From assembly GCF_041435335.1 (NCBI RefSeq), contig NZ_CP108430.1, forward strand, positions 4,495,501-4,559,500: DNA of 64,000 nucleotides, given 5' to 3'. Under the pieces are notes generated by a model that made no database searches, was not told where the DNA came from, and saw only the letters and a list, made by a program, of their open reading frames with translations. The translations under genes and the position numbers were made by a program. The DNA comes from Streptomyces sp. NBC_01283. Its GTDB lineage: Bacteria; Actinomycetota; Actinomycetes; Streptomycetales; Streptomycetaceae. This document shows, one piece after another, positions 9,369 through 20,690 of this stretch (position 1 is its first letter; each line of letters starts with the position of its first letter).

Positions 9369-10106
9369 GTGACGACAGAACCCCGTGCCCACGAGGCCGA
9401 TGAAGCCGCCACCACCACGGAGCTGAGGGGAATCGCCCGCATCAACGAAGCCGTCGGCCGGGCCGAGGCGGCGGCCTCGCAGGAAGTGCTCACCATCCAG
9501 CCCGGCGGATCCCGCCCTCCCGACATCCTGGAAGCCGCCCTTCCGCGCGAGCAGGCGCTGCTCACCCGTGGCTGCCGGATGCGGACGCTCTACCAGCACA
9601 CGACGCGTCACTCGCTGCCTGCTCTGGCCCACTTCGAACAGCTCGACGGGGATGTCGAGGTGCGCACCCTCGACGAGGTCACCGAGCGGCTCTTCGTCTT
9701 CGACCGCAAGGTCGCCTTCATCCCCGCGAGCGAGGACCGCAGCCGCGCCCTCGAACTGCGCCACCCCGCCGTGGTCGGCTACCTCGCCACCACCTTCGAC
9801 CGGCTGTGGCGCCTTGCCACCCCCATGTGGCCCCAGTCGGCGCCCCAGCCTGCGGAGAACGGCATCACCACCCGCCAACGCGCCATCGCCGCTTTCCTCA
9901 CCGAGGGGCTGACCGATTCCGAGATCTCCGCGCGTCTGGGCATGAATGTCCGCACCGCACGCGTCCACATAGCCAAACTCGCCGCCATCCTCGGCAGCGA
10001 AAGCCGGGCCCAACTCGGCTATCTCATAGGCCGGTCAGGAATTCTCGACACGGAAGAGACGGAAGAGACGGGGGAGACCGGGGATACGGGGGACGCGGAG
10101 GGCTGA
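9369..10106 (+). CDS. Second LuxR-type regulator, paralogue of the first
   Basis: GTG start at 9369, 23 bases after the preceding stop, so probably co-transcribed. The 245 residues align with the central and C-terminal parts of the preceding regulator (TIQPGGSRPPDILEAA, MRTLYQHTTRHS, FDRKVAFIPAS, NGITTRQRAI, LGMNVRTARVHIAKLA, SRAQLGYLIGRSGILD) but lack its N-terminal 100 residues. After the HTH a tail of Glu/Thr/Gly repeats (TEETEETGETGDTGD) is added. The pair most likely arose by tandem duplication and may form heterodimers or have split functions. Confidence 0.75.
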   Translation: MTTEPRAHEADEAATTTELRGIARINEAVGRAEAAASQEVLTIQPGGSRPPDILEAALPREQALLTRGCRMRTLYQHTTRHSLPALAHFEQLDGDVEVRTLDEVTERLFVFDRKVAFIPASEDRSRALELRHPAVVGYLATTFDRLWRLATPMWPQSAPQPAENGITTRQRAIAAFLTEGLTDSEISARLGMNVRTARVHIAKLAAILGSESRAQLGYLIGRSGILDTEETEETGETGDTGDAEG

Positions 10107-10118
10107 ACCTGCCGCAGG

Positions 10119-10628
10119 TCAGTCGTTCAGGTCCGTCCAGGTGCGCAGCAGGGCCTCGCGGTCCGATGTCTTCGGGGTGCCGCCCTCGTGGCGTCTGCCC
10201 CATTCCGCCATCGCCGCCAGCGTCGTCAGCAGCGTGCCCGCGCCCTGCGTGAGGCGGGACAGGAGGGCGCGGGAGAGCTCGTACTCCGTCTGCGAGTAGC
10301 CCGTGGCCGCCGCCGTGTACACCGTCAGGTCCGTGTCGCCCTCGGCGCCCGAGACCCGCAGCGTCATCGTGGGCGCCTCGTCGCCGCCGCCGAGGCCCAC
10401 CGTCAGCGCCAGGTCCACCAGCACGCCCACGTTGCGCTTCAGGGACTTCACGGGGGCGTCCTCGACCGAAAGGGCGTGGACGTCCTCCCAGGGCCACAGA
10501 CCCGCCTGCTTGTCCCCCAGGGCCACCACTCCCTCCGGAGTGAGCCGCGCCCCCGCCGCGAGGCCCGACGGCTTCGCGCCCACGTACACATCGCCCTCGG
10601 CGATCCAGAAAAGTCCCACCATGGTCAT
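10119..10628 (-). CDS. Conserved hypothetical protein downstream of hspR
   Basis: The start is taken as ATG 10628 (MTMVGLFWIAEGDVYVGAKP), giving 169 residues; ATG 10622 is an alternative. The first half is beta-rich and resembles a PH-like or SseB-like sheet (GVVALGDKQAGLWPWEDVHAL), the second is helical with an alanine-rich stretch. No signal peptide or membrane helix. It follows hspR on the same strand but is cut off from the chaperone operon by a strong terminator. No function assigned. Confidence 0.6.
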   Translation of the reverse strand: MTMVGLFWIAEGDVYVGAKPSGLAAGARLTPEGVVALGDKQAGLWPWEDVHALSVEDAPVKSLKRNVGVLVDLALTVGLGGGDEAPTMTLRVSGAEGDTDLTVYTAAATGYSQTEYELSRALLSRLTQGAGTLLTTLAAMAEWGRRHEGGTPKTSDREALLRTWTDLND

Positions 10629-10693
10629 GGCGAGCCCCCCACTTCCCCAGCATGAAACAAGCAAAGAATCTTCAGGTCGTCACCGCCAACGCA

Positions 10694-10731
10694 CGTCGGG
10701 GCCGGGAGGTTCCCACCTCCCGGCCCCGACG
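10694..10731 (-). terminator. Terminator of the dnaK operon
   Basis: A perfect 16-bp stem (CGTCGGGGCCGGGAGG and its complement) with a 6-base loop lies 22 bases past the hspR stop. Confidence 0.85.
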
Positions 10732-10752
10732 GCGCGCACGGCGCACGAAAAA

Positions 10753-11217
10753 TTACTGCTCCGACGTCCTCTTAGGACGCCACACCACCAAGGCGCTCGC
10801 CTGCTGCACGTCCTGGTACGGGACCAGGTCGCGGCGGTACGACGCGTGGACCGCGGCCTCGCGCTGCTGCATCGCGGCGGCCGCGCCCTCCACGGCGCTG
10901 GACAGCTCGACCACCCTCGCCTGCAGCGCGGCGACCTGGTTCTCCAGCTCGATGATGCGCTTGATGCCGGCGAGGTTGATGCCCTCCTCCTGCGACAACT
11001 GCTGGACGGTGCGCAGCAGTTCGATGTCGCGGGCGGAATAGCGCCGGCCACGGCCCGCCGTGCGGTCCGGGGAGACCAGACCGAGGCGGTCGTACTGGCG
11101 CAGGGTCTGCGGATGGAGTCCGCTGAGCTGGGCGGCCACGGAGATGACGTAGACCGGCGTCTCGTCAGTCAGTTGGTACGCCCGCCCAAAATTGGACTGT
11201 CGACGACGGCCGTCCAT
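10753..11217 (-). CDS. hspR: Heat-shock repressor HspR
   Basis: A 154-residue MerR-family protein: the helix-turn-helix with its wing covers about residues 22-90 (VYVISVAAQLSGLHPQTLRQ, then DRLGLVSPDRTAGRGRRYS), followed by a dimerising coiled coil. HspR binds HAIR repeats with DnaK as co-repressor and releases them when DnaK is titrated by unfolded protein. Being the last gene of the dnaK operon closes the feedback loop. It begins one base after the dnaJ stop. Expected targets in this window are the HAIR sites at 7067 and 15083. Confidence 0.97.
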   Translation of the reverse strand: MDGRRRQSNFGRAYQLTDETPVYVISVAAQLSGLHPQTLRQYDRLGLVSPDRTAGRGRRYSARDIELLRTVQQLSQEEGINLAGIKRIIELENQVAALQARVVELSSAVEGAAAAMQQREAAVHASYRRDLVPYQDVQQASALVVWRPKRTSEQ

Positions 11218-11218
11218 C

Positions 11219-12427
11219 TCATGCTCCCTTCGCGGCCTGGAACAGTTCTGCCCGCGGATCGTCGTCCGCAGTCGCCTCGCGGTAGCTCTCCAGAGCTTCC
11301 TTCGCCTGGTCGCTCAACGACGTCGGTACGGATACCTCCACCGTCACGAGCAGGTCGCCCCGTGAACCGTCCTTGCGGACCGCGCCCTTGCCCCGCGCCC
11401 GCATCGTACGGCCGTTGGGCGTGCCCGGCGGCAGTTTCAGCGTGACGGGAGGGCCGCCCAGCGTGGGGACCTTGACCTCGCCGCCCAGTGCCGCCTCGGC
11501 GAACGTCACCGGTACCGTCACCGTCAGGTTGTCGCCCTTGCGGCCGAAGACCGGGTGGGTGTCGACGTGCACGACCACGTACAGGTCGCCTGCCGGACCG
11601 CCCCGTTCACCGGGGCCGCCCTTGCCTCGCAGGCGGATGCGCTGGCCGTCCGACACCCCCGCGGGGATGCGGACCTGCATCGTGCGCGACGACTTCGCCC
11701 GGCCCGAGCCCTTGCAGACCTCGCAGGGGTCCTGGGCGATGAGCCCACGCCCCTTGCAGTCCACGCAGGGATCCGTGAGGGAGAAACCGCCGCCGCCTCC
11801 CCGCGTGACCTGGCCCGTGCCGACGCAGGTCGGGCACACGCGCGGTGTGCCGTTCTTGTCGCCGGTGCCGGAACAGGCCTTGCAGGGAGCCTGGGAGGAC
11901 ATCCGGAGCGGGACCGTGGCCCCGTCCACCGCCTCCGTGAAGCTCAGCGTGACCTCGGACTCGATGTCCTGGCCCCGCCGGGGCTGCGTACGCGTGCCCG
12001 CGCCGCCCGCGCCCGTGCCGCCTCGGTTGAACAGGCCCCCGAAGACGTCACCCAGACCGCCCCCGAAGCCGCCGCCCGCGCCGCCCGCTCCACCGCCGCC
12101 CGGGGCGCCGCCTCCGAAGAGGTCGCCCAGGTCGAAGTTGAACGAGCCGCCGCCGCCCGCGCCTCCGGGACCGGCCCTGAAGCCGCCGTTGCCGAAGAGA
12201 GCACGCGCTTCGTCGTACTCCTTGCGCTTCTTGGGGTCCCCGAGGACGTCGTTCGCCTCCGAGATCTCCTTGAAGCGCTCTTCCGCTTTCGCGTTGCCCT
12301 TGTTGGCGTCCGGGTGGTTCTCGCGTGCGAGTTTCCGGTACGCCTTCTTGATCTCGGCTTCGGTGGCGTCCTTGGGGACGCCGAGGACCTTGTAGTAGTC
12401 CTTCTCGATGAAGTCCTTGGTGCTCAT
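11219..12427 (-). CDS. dnaJ: Co-chaperone DnaJ
   Basis: A 402-residue type I J-protein. The J domain carries HPD at 38-40, which stimulates DnaK ATPase. A long Gly-rich linker with GGLF/GDLF motifs spans about 80-145. The zinc domain has all four CxxCxGxG repeats (182-189, 198-205, 221-228, 235-242), followed by the two beta-barrel substrate domains. This copy is the operon-linked DnaJ; Streptomyces usually has another elsewhere. The gap to grpE is 41 bases. Confidence 0.97.
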   Translation of the reverse strand: MSTKDFIEKDYYKVLGVPKDATEAEIKKAYRKLARENHPDANKGNAKAEERFKEISEANDVLGDPKKRKEYDEARALFGNGGFRAGPGGAGGGGSFNFDLGDLFGGGAPGGGGAGGAGGGFGGGLGDVFGGLFNRGGTGAGGAGTRTQPRRGQDIESEVTLSFTEAVDGATVPLRMSSQAPCKACSGTGDKNGTPRVCPTCVGTGQVTRGGGGGFSLTDPCVDCKGRGLIAQDPCEVCKGSGRAKSSRTMQVRIPAGVSDGQRIRLRGKGGPGERGGPAGDLYVVVHVDTHPVFGRKGDNLTVTVPVTFAEAALGGEVKVPTLGGPPVTLKLPPGTPNGRTMRARGKGAVRKDGSRGDLLVTVEVSVPTSLSDQAKEALESYREATADDDPRAELFQAAKGA

Positions 12428-12468
12428 CCCCGACGTCCCTCCTCTCGCTTCACAACAGCTCCGTCATG

Positions 12469-15103
<2,635 letters not shown>

Positions 15104-15120
15104 GATGCATGAGCGCTTCA

Positions 15121-15155
15121 CTTGAGTCAACAGAGCTGAGTCTGGGGCACTCAAC
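15121..15155. promoter_or_regulatory. Second HAIR-like cluster of dnaK
   Basis: A lone CTTGAGT half-site (15121-15127), then GCTGAGT-N7-ACTCAAC (15135-15155), which matches 11 of 14 consensus arm positions. Spacing between the half-sites is 14 bases, so two HspR dimers could sit side by side. A TTGACT -35 candidate overlaps the first half-site. Confidence 0.6.
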
Positions 15156-15336
15156 TCTTATCCCGGCCTTACGCGCAACCTGGCCTTCGGGGGCGCTGAC
15201 ACGGCAAGGGTTGCCTGAGCGACGCAGATCACCGCCTCGCTGGCTACAGTGCGGCTGAGTAAGTGGGTAGTCTCAGACGGACTGCATAAGTTACCGCTTA
15301 GTAATAGTTCGCCTCGCAGGCCCGAGGAGCCCCCAA

Positions 15337-17604
15337 ATGCAACTCGCCGCGATCATCGTGTCGCTGGTCCTAATCGCGGTCGGCGTAGCGCTGTTCGGCC
15401 GTGCCATCGTGCAGATCTACCGGTTCGTACGGCTCGGACAGCCCGTACCCGCAGGTCTCAGGACCGACAACCCCTGGCAGCGCGCCCTCACCGTGGTCAA
15501 GGAATTCCTCGGCCATACGCGGATGAACAAGTGGGGCATCGTCGGCTTCGCGCACTGGTTCGTGGCGGTGGGCTTCTTCTCGCTGCTGCTGACGATCGTG
15601 AACGCTATCGGCCAGCTCTTCCAGGCCGACTGGATGCTCCCGATCATCGGCGAGTGGGCGCCGTACAACATGTTCGTCGAGTTCATCGGCACGATGACGG
15701 TCCTCGGCATTCTCACGCTGATCGTCATCCGGCAGCTGAACCGCCCCGACAAGCCGGGACGCAAATCCCGCTTCGCGGGCTCCAAGACCGGCCAGGCGTA
15801 CTTCGTCGAGACCGTCATCCTCATCGTCGGCGTCTGCATCTTCACGCTGCACGCCCTTGAGGGTGCCCAGCACCACGTGGACGGCTACGAGGCCTCGTTC
15901 TTCATCTCGTACCCGTTCGTCTCCTGGTTCGAGGGGATGGACGTCTCCACCCTGCAGAACCTCACGTACTTCTTCGCCGGGCTGAAGATCGCCACCTCGT
16001 TCATCTGGATGATCGTGGTCGCCCTGAACACCAACATGGGTGTCGCCTGGCACCGCTTCCTCGCCTTCCCGAACATCTTCTTCAAGCGCGAGGCGAACGG
16101 CGCGGTGGCGCTCGGCGAGCTCCAGCCGATGACGTCCGGCGGCAAGCCGATCGACTGGGAGGACCCGGGCGAGGACGACGTCTTCGGCGTCAGCCAGGTA
16201 GAGCAGTTCTCCTGGAAGGGCCTCCTCGACTTCAGTACGTGCACCGAGTGCGGCCGCTGCCAGTCGCAGTGCCCCGCCTGGAACACCGGCAAGCCGCTCT
16301 CCCCGAAGCTCCTGATCATGTCGCTGCGCGACCACGCGCACGCCAAGGCCCCGTACCTGCTCGCCGGTGGCGGCAAGGACATGGAGGGCAACGAGAAGGC
16401 GACCGAGGAGCAGCTCAAGGACGTTCCCGCCGCCGCGATCGCCGAGGCCGAGCGCCCCCTCATCGGCACCGCCGAGGAGAACGGCGTCATCGACCCGGAT
16501 GTCCTGTGGTCCTGCACCAGCTGCGGCGCCTGCGTCGAGCAGTGCCCGGTGGACATCGAGCACATCGACCACATCGTCGACATGCGCCGCTACCAGGTGA
16601 TGATCGAGAGCGCGTTCCCGTCCGAGGCGGGCACGATGCTCAAGAACCTGGAGAAGAAGGGCAACCCCTGGGGTCTCGCCAAGAAGCAGCGTCTTGAGTG
16701 GCTCAAGGAGCTCGACTTCGAGGTCCCGGTCGTCGGCAAGGACATCGAGGACCTCACCGAGGTCGAGTACCTCTACTGGGTCGGCTGCGCGGGCTCCCTG
16801 GAGGACCGCGCCAAGAAGACCACCAAGGCCTTCGCGGAGCTCCTCAACATGGCGGGCGTCAAGTTCGCGATCATGGGCGGCGACGAGAAGTGCACCGGTG
16901 ACTCCGCCCGCCGCCTGGGCAACGAGCCGCTGTTCCAGCAGCTCGGCCAGGAGAACGTGGCGATGCTGAACATGGCGTTCGGCGAGGACGACGAGGACGA
17001 GTCGACCAAGAAGCCGAAGACCGCGAAGAAGATCGTCGCGACCTGCCCGCACTGCCTCAACACGCTCGGCAACGAGTACCCGCAGCTCGGCGGTGACTAC
17101 GAGGTCATCCACCACACGCAGCTGCTCCAGCACCTCATCGACGAGGGCAAGCTCATCCCGGTGACGCCCGTCGAGGGCCTCATCACCTACCACGACCCGT
17201 GCTACCTGGGCCGGCACAACAAGATCTACACGCCGCCGCGCGAGATCATGTCCGCCGTCCCGGGCCTGCGCCAGCAGGAGATGCACCGCCACAAGGAGCG
17301 CGGCTTCTGCTGCGGCGCCGGTGGCGCGCGGATGTGGATGGAGGAGCGGATCGGCAAGCGCATCAACACGGAGCGGGTCGACGAGGCACTCAGCCTCAAC
17401 CCCGACATCGTGTCGACGGCCTGCCCGTTCTGCCTGGTGATGCTCACCGACTCCGTCAACGGCAAGAAGAACGACGGCAAGGCCCAGGAGTCCCTCCAGG
17501 TCGTGGACGTCGCGCAGTTGCTGCTCGACTCCGTGAAGACCCCGGTGGACCCCGCCGGTGAGTCCGAGACCGCGGACGAGCCGGAGCCCGAGCCGGTGAA
17601 GTAA
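15337..17604 (+). CDS. Membrane-bound Fe-S reductase (HdrD/GlpC-like)
   Basis: A 755-residue fusion. Residues 1-230 hold several membrane helices of the NarI/cytochrome-b type (LAAIIVSLVLIAVGVALFG at the N-terminus). Two 4Fe-4S motifs follow: C302-x2-C-x2-C-x3-C and C393-x2-C-x2-C-x3-C (CTECGRCQSQCP, CTSCGACVEQCP). The C-terminal half contains the paired CCG domains of heterodisulfide-reductase-type proteins (CPHCLN near 570, FCCGAGGARMW near 658, CPFC at 696). The architecture matches mycobacterial Rv0338c, an Fe-S reductase of unknown substrate. GAGGAG lies seven bases before ATG. It is divergent from dnaK and ends at a hairpin. Confidence 0.88.
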   Translation: MQLAAIIVSLVLIAVGVALFGRAIVQIYRFVRLGQPVPAGLRTDNPWQRALTVVKEFLGHTRMNKWGIVGFAHWFVAVGFFSLLLTIVNAIGQLFQADWMLPIIGEWAPYNMFVEFIGTMTVLGILTLIVIRQLNRPDKPGRKSRFAGSKTGQAYFVETVILIVGVCIFTLHALEGAQHHVDGYEASFFISYPFVSWFEGMDVSTLQNLTYFFAGLKIATSFIWMIVVALNTNMGVAWHRFLAFPNIFFKREANGAVALGELQPMTSGGKPIDWEDPGEDDVFGVSQVEQFSWKGLLDFSTCTECGRCQSQCPAWNTGKPLSPKLLIMSLRDHAHAKAPYLLAGGGKDMEGNEKATEEQLKDVPAAAIAEAERPLIGTAEENGVIDPDVLWSCTSCGACVEQCPVDIEHIDHIVDMRRYQVMIESAFPSEAGTMLKNLEKKGNPWGLAKKQRLEWLKELDFEVPVVGKDIEDLTEVEYLYWVGCAGSLEDRAKKTTKAFAELLNMAGVKFAIMGGDEKCTGDSARRLGNEPLFQQLGQENVAMLNMAFGEDDEDESTKKPKTAKKIVATCPHCLNTLGNEYPQLGGDYEVIHHTQLLQHLIDEGKLIPVTPVEGLITYHDPCYLGRHNKIYTPPREIMSAVPGLRQQEMHRHKERGFCCGAGGARMWMEERIGKRINTERVDEALSLNPDIVSTACPFCLVMLTDSVNGKKNDGKAQESLQVVDVAQLLLDSVKTPVDPAGESETADEPEPEPVK

Positions 17605-17617
17605 GCACGGCCACGCG

Positions 17618-17667
17618 GCAACGAGGCCGGTTCCGCCCCTGGGGGCGGGGCCGGCCTCTCGCGTTGT
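17618..17667 (+). terminator. Terminator of the Fe-S reductase gene
   Basis: CAACG and GAGGCCGG...CCGGCCTC arms form a long hairpin with two mismatched (G-T type) positions, 14 bases past the stop, followed by GTTGTTGT. Confidence 0.75.
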
Positions 17668-17761
17668 TGTGATGCAAACGGCACCCCGCCGTCCTTATGG
17701 CGTGAGCATGAGGGGAGCATCATGTGCTGGTTGTTGTCGGTTGGGGCGGTCGGGGTGGGTG

Positions 17762-19153
17762 ATGGGCATGCGGAGTGCCGGGATACATGGCGTCGGACGC
17801 GGTGGTGTCAGACGCGGTGGCCTCGTGGGTACGGCCGCCGTCGTGAGCTGCGCGCTGCTGCTCGCCGGGTGCGGCGGGAGCGATGACGGCACGGGCAAGA
17901 GCGATGCCCGGCACGACCCCGTCAGCATGGCCGGCAAGGGCGCGGCCCAGCTGCCCGTCCCCCGCGGCAAGGGCAGCAAGGTCGAGGACGACTTCAACGG
18001 TGACGGCGCCCCCGACCTCGTACTCGACGACCTGGTGCACAGCGGGCACGGCGACGACGCGGGCATCGGCGTCGTCTACGGCTCGGAGAAGGGACTGCGG
18101 CCCGGGGCACGGCAGTTGCTGAGCGCGCGGGCCAACGGGGCCCGTACCAAAGGGGAGTTGCCCGCGGCCTTCGAGTCGGAGGCCTCCTGCGACCTCGACG
18201 AGGACGGCTTCACCGATCTGCTGGTCTCCACCGACCCGCCGTACGACGGCATCGGCCGGCCGCCCGTGCCACTGCAGATCCTCTTCGGTTCGCCGAAGGG
18301 CCTCACCGGCAAGGCCGTGAAGGTGCAGGTGCCCGCGAAGTCCCGCTTCGGCAACGACTGGTCCGACCAGCCGGTGTGCGGGGACTTCGACGGGGACGGC
18401 GCAACCGACCTCGTCCTGCACGCGAGCGGCGCCCGCCTCACCTACCTGCGCGGCCCGTTCAAGCGGACAGGCGCCCCGCGCGCGGCGGGCAAGCCGCTGA
18501 CCGCGCCGGGCAACGACCTCGTCACCGGCAGGGCCACGGACGTCGACCGCGACGGCTACGACGACCTCCTCGTCCGCAAGGCCGCGAACGCGTCCGGCGC
18601 CGCCACCAGCGCCCTCGTCCTGGGCGGCCCGAAGGGCCCCGCCGAGACCGGCGTGCTCTTCCCGGCCGGCACGGAGATCGCGTTCGGCCGCTTCGGCAAG
18701 GGAAAGGCGACGGACGCGGCCGTCGCGGGCCCGAAGGGCGTCGCCCTGCGCTACGACGTGCCCGGCACCGCACGCGCCGCCATGGAGTCCAAGAACGTCG
18801 CCGTGGACACGGGTGACCTCGACGGCGACGGCCTGAGCGAGCTGATCCTGAGCGGCGGGAGCAGCGGGGACGGCGGCGGCACCGGCGAGGTGCGGGTCTT
18901 CCGGGGACGCGCGGAGGCGCTCGACAGCAACGCCTCCGCGCTCGTGGTCCCCTCGGCCAAGGGCACCACGCAGGTCCTCGCCATCGCGGACTTCGACGGG
19001 GACAAGCGGGCCGATCTGGTCCTGCGCACGTACCGGGGAGACGGCGAGGACACCATCGGGATCTACCCGGGGGTGAAGACCGACCTCGTCGCGCGCAAGC
19101 CGCAACTGGCCTTCTCCAGCGCCGAGTTCGTGGCCCTTGGGGACGGCGCCTGA
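17762..19153 (+). CDS. FG-GAP/VCBS repeat lipoprotein
   Basis: Read from ATG 17762 (463 residues; GTG 17759 and ATG 17768 are neighbours). An arginine-bearing signal peptide ends in the lipobox LLAGC, so the mature protein is lipid-anchored outside the membrane. The rest is built from about seven repeats with the calcium-loop motif DxDxDGxxDL (for example DFNGDGAPDLVL, DLDEDGFTDLLV, DFDGDGATDLVL, DVDRDGYDDLLV, DLDGDGLSELIL, DFDGDKRADLVL, plus one degenerate). Seven repeats fit an integrin-alpha-like beta-propeller. First gene of a five-gene FG-GAP array and the only lipoprotein in it. No catalytic motif seen. Confidence 0.85.
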   Translation: MGMRSAGIHGVGRGGVRRGGLVGTAAVVSCALLLAGCGGSDDGTGKSDARHDPVSMAGKGAAQLPVPRGKGSKVEDDFNGDGAPDLVLDDLVHSGHGDDAGIGVVYGSEKGLRPGARQLLSARANGARTKGELPAAFESEASCDLDEDGFTDLLVSTDPPYDGIGRPPVPLQILFGSPKGLTGKAVKVQVPAKSRFGNDWSDQPVCGDFDGDGATDLVLHASGARLTYLRGPFKRTGAPRAAGKPLTAPGNDLVTGRATDVDRDGYDDLLVRKAANASGAATSALVLGGPKGPAETGVLFPAGTEIAFGRFGKGKATDAAVAGPKGVALRYDVPGTARAAMESKNVAVDTGDLDGDGLSELILSGGSSGDGGGTGEVRVFRGRAEALDSNASALVVPSAKGTTQVLAIADFDGDKRADLVLRTYRGDGEDTIGIYPGVKTDLVARKPQLAFSSAEFVALGDGA

Positions 19154-19261
19154 GAACCCTTCGTTCACCCTGCGGCCACCCTCACGCCCTCGTCGCACAA
19201 CCATTCGTACGCCTCACCTGTCACACCTCCGGAAGCCTTCCCCCACTCCCGGGAGTCCCAC

Positions 19262-20635
19262 GTGCGCCTACGAAACCTTGCCATCGCCGCGAGCGTCGCC
19301 GCCCTCGCCGGGGCGGGCCTGACGCTGCCCCTCGCGGGCACCGCGAGCGCCGCGTCGACGCTCAAGGACGACTACAACGGCGACGGCTACCGCGACCTGG
19401 CGGTGGGCACGCCCCGGTCCAACTCCGTGACCGTGACGTTCGGTTCGGCGTCCGGGGTCTCCGGGGGCCGTTCCGTCACCGTCACGCAGAACACGGCCGG
19501 GGTGCCCGGAGTCACCGAGGCCGAGGACGAGTTCGGCGAGAACGTCAGCAGCGGTGACACCGACGGGGACGGCTACGCCGACCTGATCATCGGAGCCCCC
19601 GGCGAGCAGGTCACGGGCAAGCCCTCCGGGTCCGTCACCGTCATCAAGGGCGGCAAGAACGCCTTCACGAGCGGCGGCCACGTCCTGAACGCCCCCGATG
19701 ACACCGCGGGCCGCTACGGCGAGGCCACCGCGTGGACCGACCTCGACGGCGACGGCTCGCCCCAGCTCGCCGTGATCAGCGGCGACAACTGGTGGTACTA
19801 CTCCGGTGCCGAGGGCCACGCGTACGGCCTGGAGGTCGACTTCATCCCCGAGGGCGCCCACCTCGACGGCATGGTCGCGGGCAACTTCAAGTACAAGGAC
19901 GGCGTCGGCTTCGTCCTGTACGGCGAGCGCGCGGACGGCGGCGCCTGGACCGCGCACATGTACGGCGGATCCGGCGACTACGGCTACCAGGCCGAGGTCC
20001 TCGGTGAGGGCGCCGACCCGACGGTCACGCGCGACGCGGCCACCGCCGGTGACGTCAACGGCGACGGCTACGACGACCTGGTCACCGGCAACTCCCGGGA
20101 CGGCAAGGGCGGTTCGGTCACCGTGCGGTTCGGCGGCGACCGGAAGTTCGGCGCTCCGGTGACGTACGACCAGGCGAGCGCGGGCATCCCCGGTGCCGAC
20201 GAGGCGGACGACGGCTTCGGCGCGTCCGTGGCCGTGGGTGACGTCACCGGCGACGGTCTCGCCGACCTCGCGGTGGGCGCGCCCGGCGAGGAGGTCGGCA
20301 CGGTGGACGGCTCCGGCAGCGTGACCCTCCTGAAGTCCACCGCGGGCACGTTCACCTCGGGCAAGGCCTGGCACCAGGAGACCGCGGGCGTGCCCGGTGT
20401 CTCCGAGGCGGGCGACAGCTTCGGCGCGTCCGTACGCCTCAAGGACATCAACAGGAACGGCAGGGCGGACCTGGCCACCGGCGCGGTCGGCGAGGACATC
20501 GGCTCGACGGTGGACGTCGGCGCCGTGTGGGTCCTGCGCGGCACGTCGACGGGCCTGACGTCCTCGTACGCGGCGTCCTTCAACGGCTCGGACTTCGGAC
20601 TCGGCGCGGCGAGCTTCGGCACGACGCTGCGCTGA
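19262..20635 (+). CDS. Secreted FG-GAP repeat protein 2
   Basis: GTG 19262 has GGAG six bases upstream. The signal peptide ends near TASAAS (about 32). Six clear calcium-binding FG-GAP loops (DYNGDGYRDL, DTDGDGYADL, DLDGDGSPQL, DVNGDGYDDL, DVTGDGLADL, DINRNGRADL) plus a degenerate seventh predict a seven-bladed propeller of about 425 residues. Between loops the phrase TAGVPG-x-x-EA-x-D-x-FG recurs, as in integrin alpha blades. There is no lipobox and no C-terminal anchor, so it is probably released. Ligand unknown. Confidence 0.87.
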   Translation: MRLRNLAIAASVAALAGAGLTLPLAGTASAASTLKDDYNGDGYRDLAVGTPRSNSVTVTFGSASGVSGGRSVTVTQNTAGVPGVTEAEDEFGENVSSGDTDGDGYADLIIGAPGEQVTGKPSGSVTVIKGGKNAFTSGGHVLNAPDDTAGRYGEATAWTDLDGDGSPQLAVISGDNWWYYSGAEGHAYGLEVDFIPEGAHLDGMVAGNFKYKDGVGFVLYGERADGGAWTAHMYGGSGDYGYQAEVLGEGADPTVTRDAATAGDVNGDGYDDLVTGNSRDGKGGSVTVRFGGDRKFGAPVTYDQASAGIPGADEADDGFGASVAVGDVTGDGLADLAVGAPGEEVGTVDGSGSVTLLKSTAGTFTSGKAWHQETAGVPGVSEAGDSFGASVRLKDINRNGRADLATGAVGEDIGSTVDVGAVWVLRGTSTGLTSSYAASFNGSDFGLGAASFGTTLR

Positions 20636-20690
20636 GCGCCTTTGCCTTACATCACCCCCCACACCTCATGAGTGAGTTGGAGATACCCCA

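Noticed and set aside
15370..17292. 640-codon frame opposite the Fe-S reductase
   Set aside because: Composition of a shadow frame; the forward gene has complete Fe-S motifs and a ribosome site.
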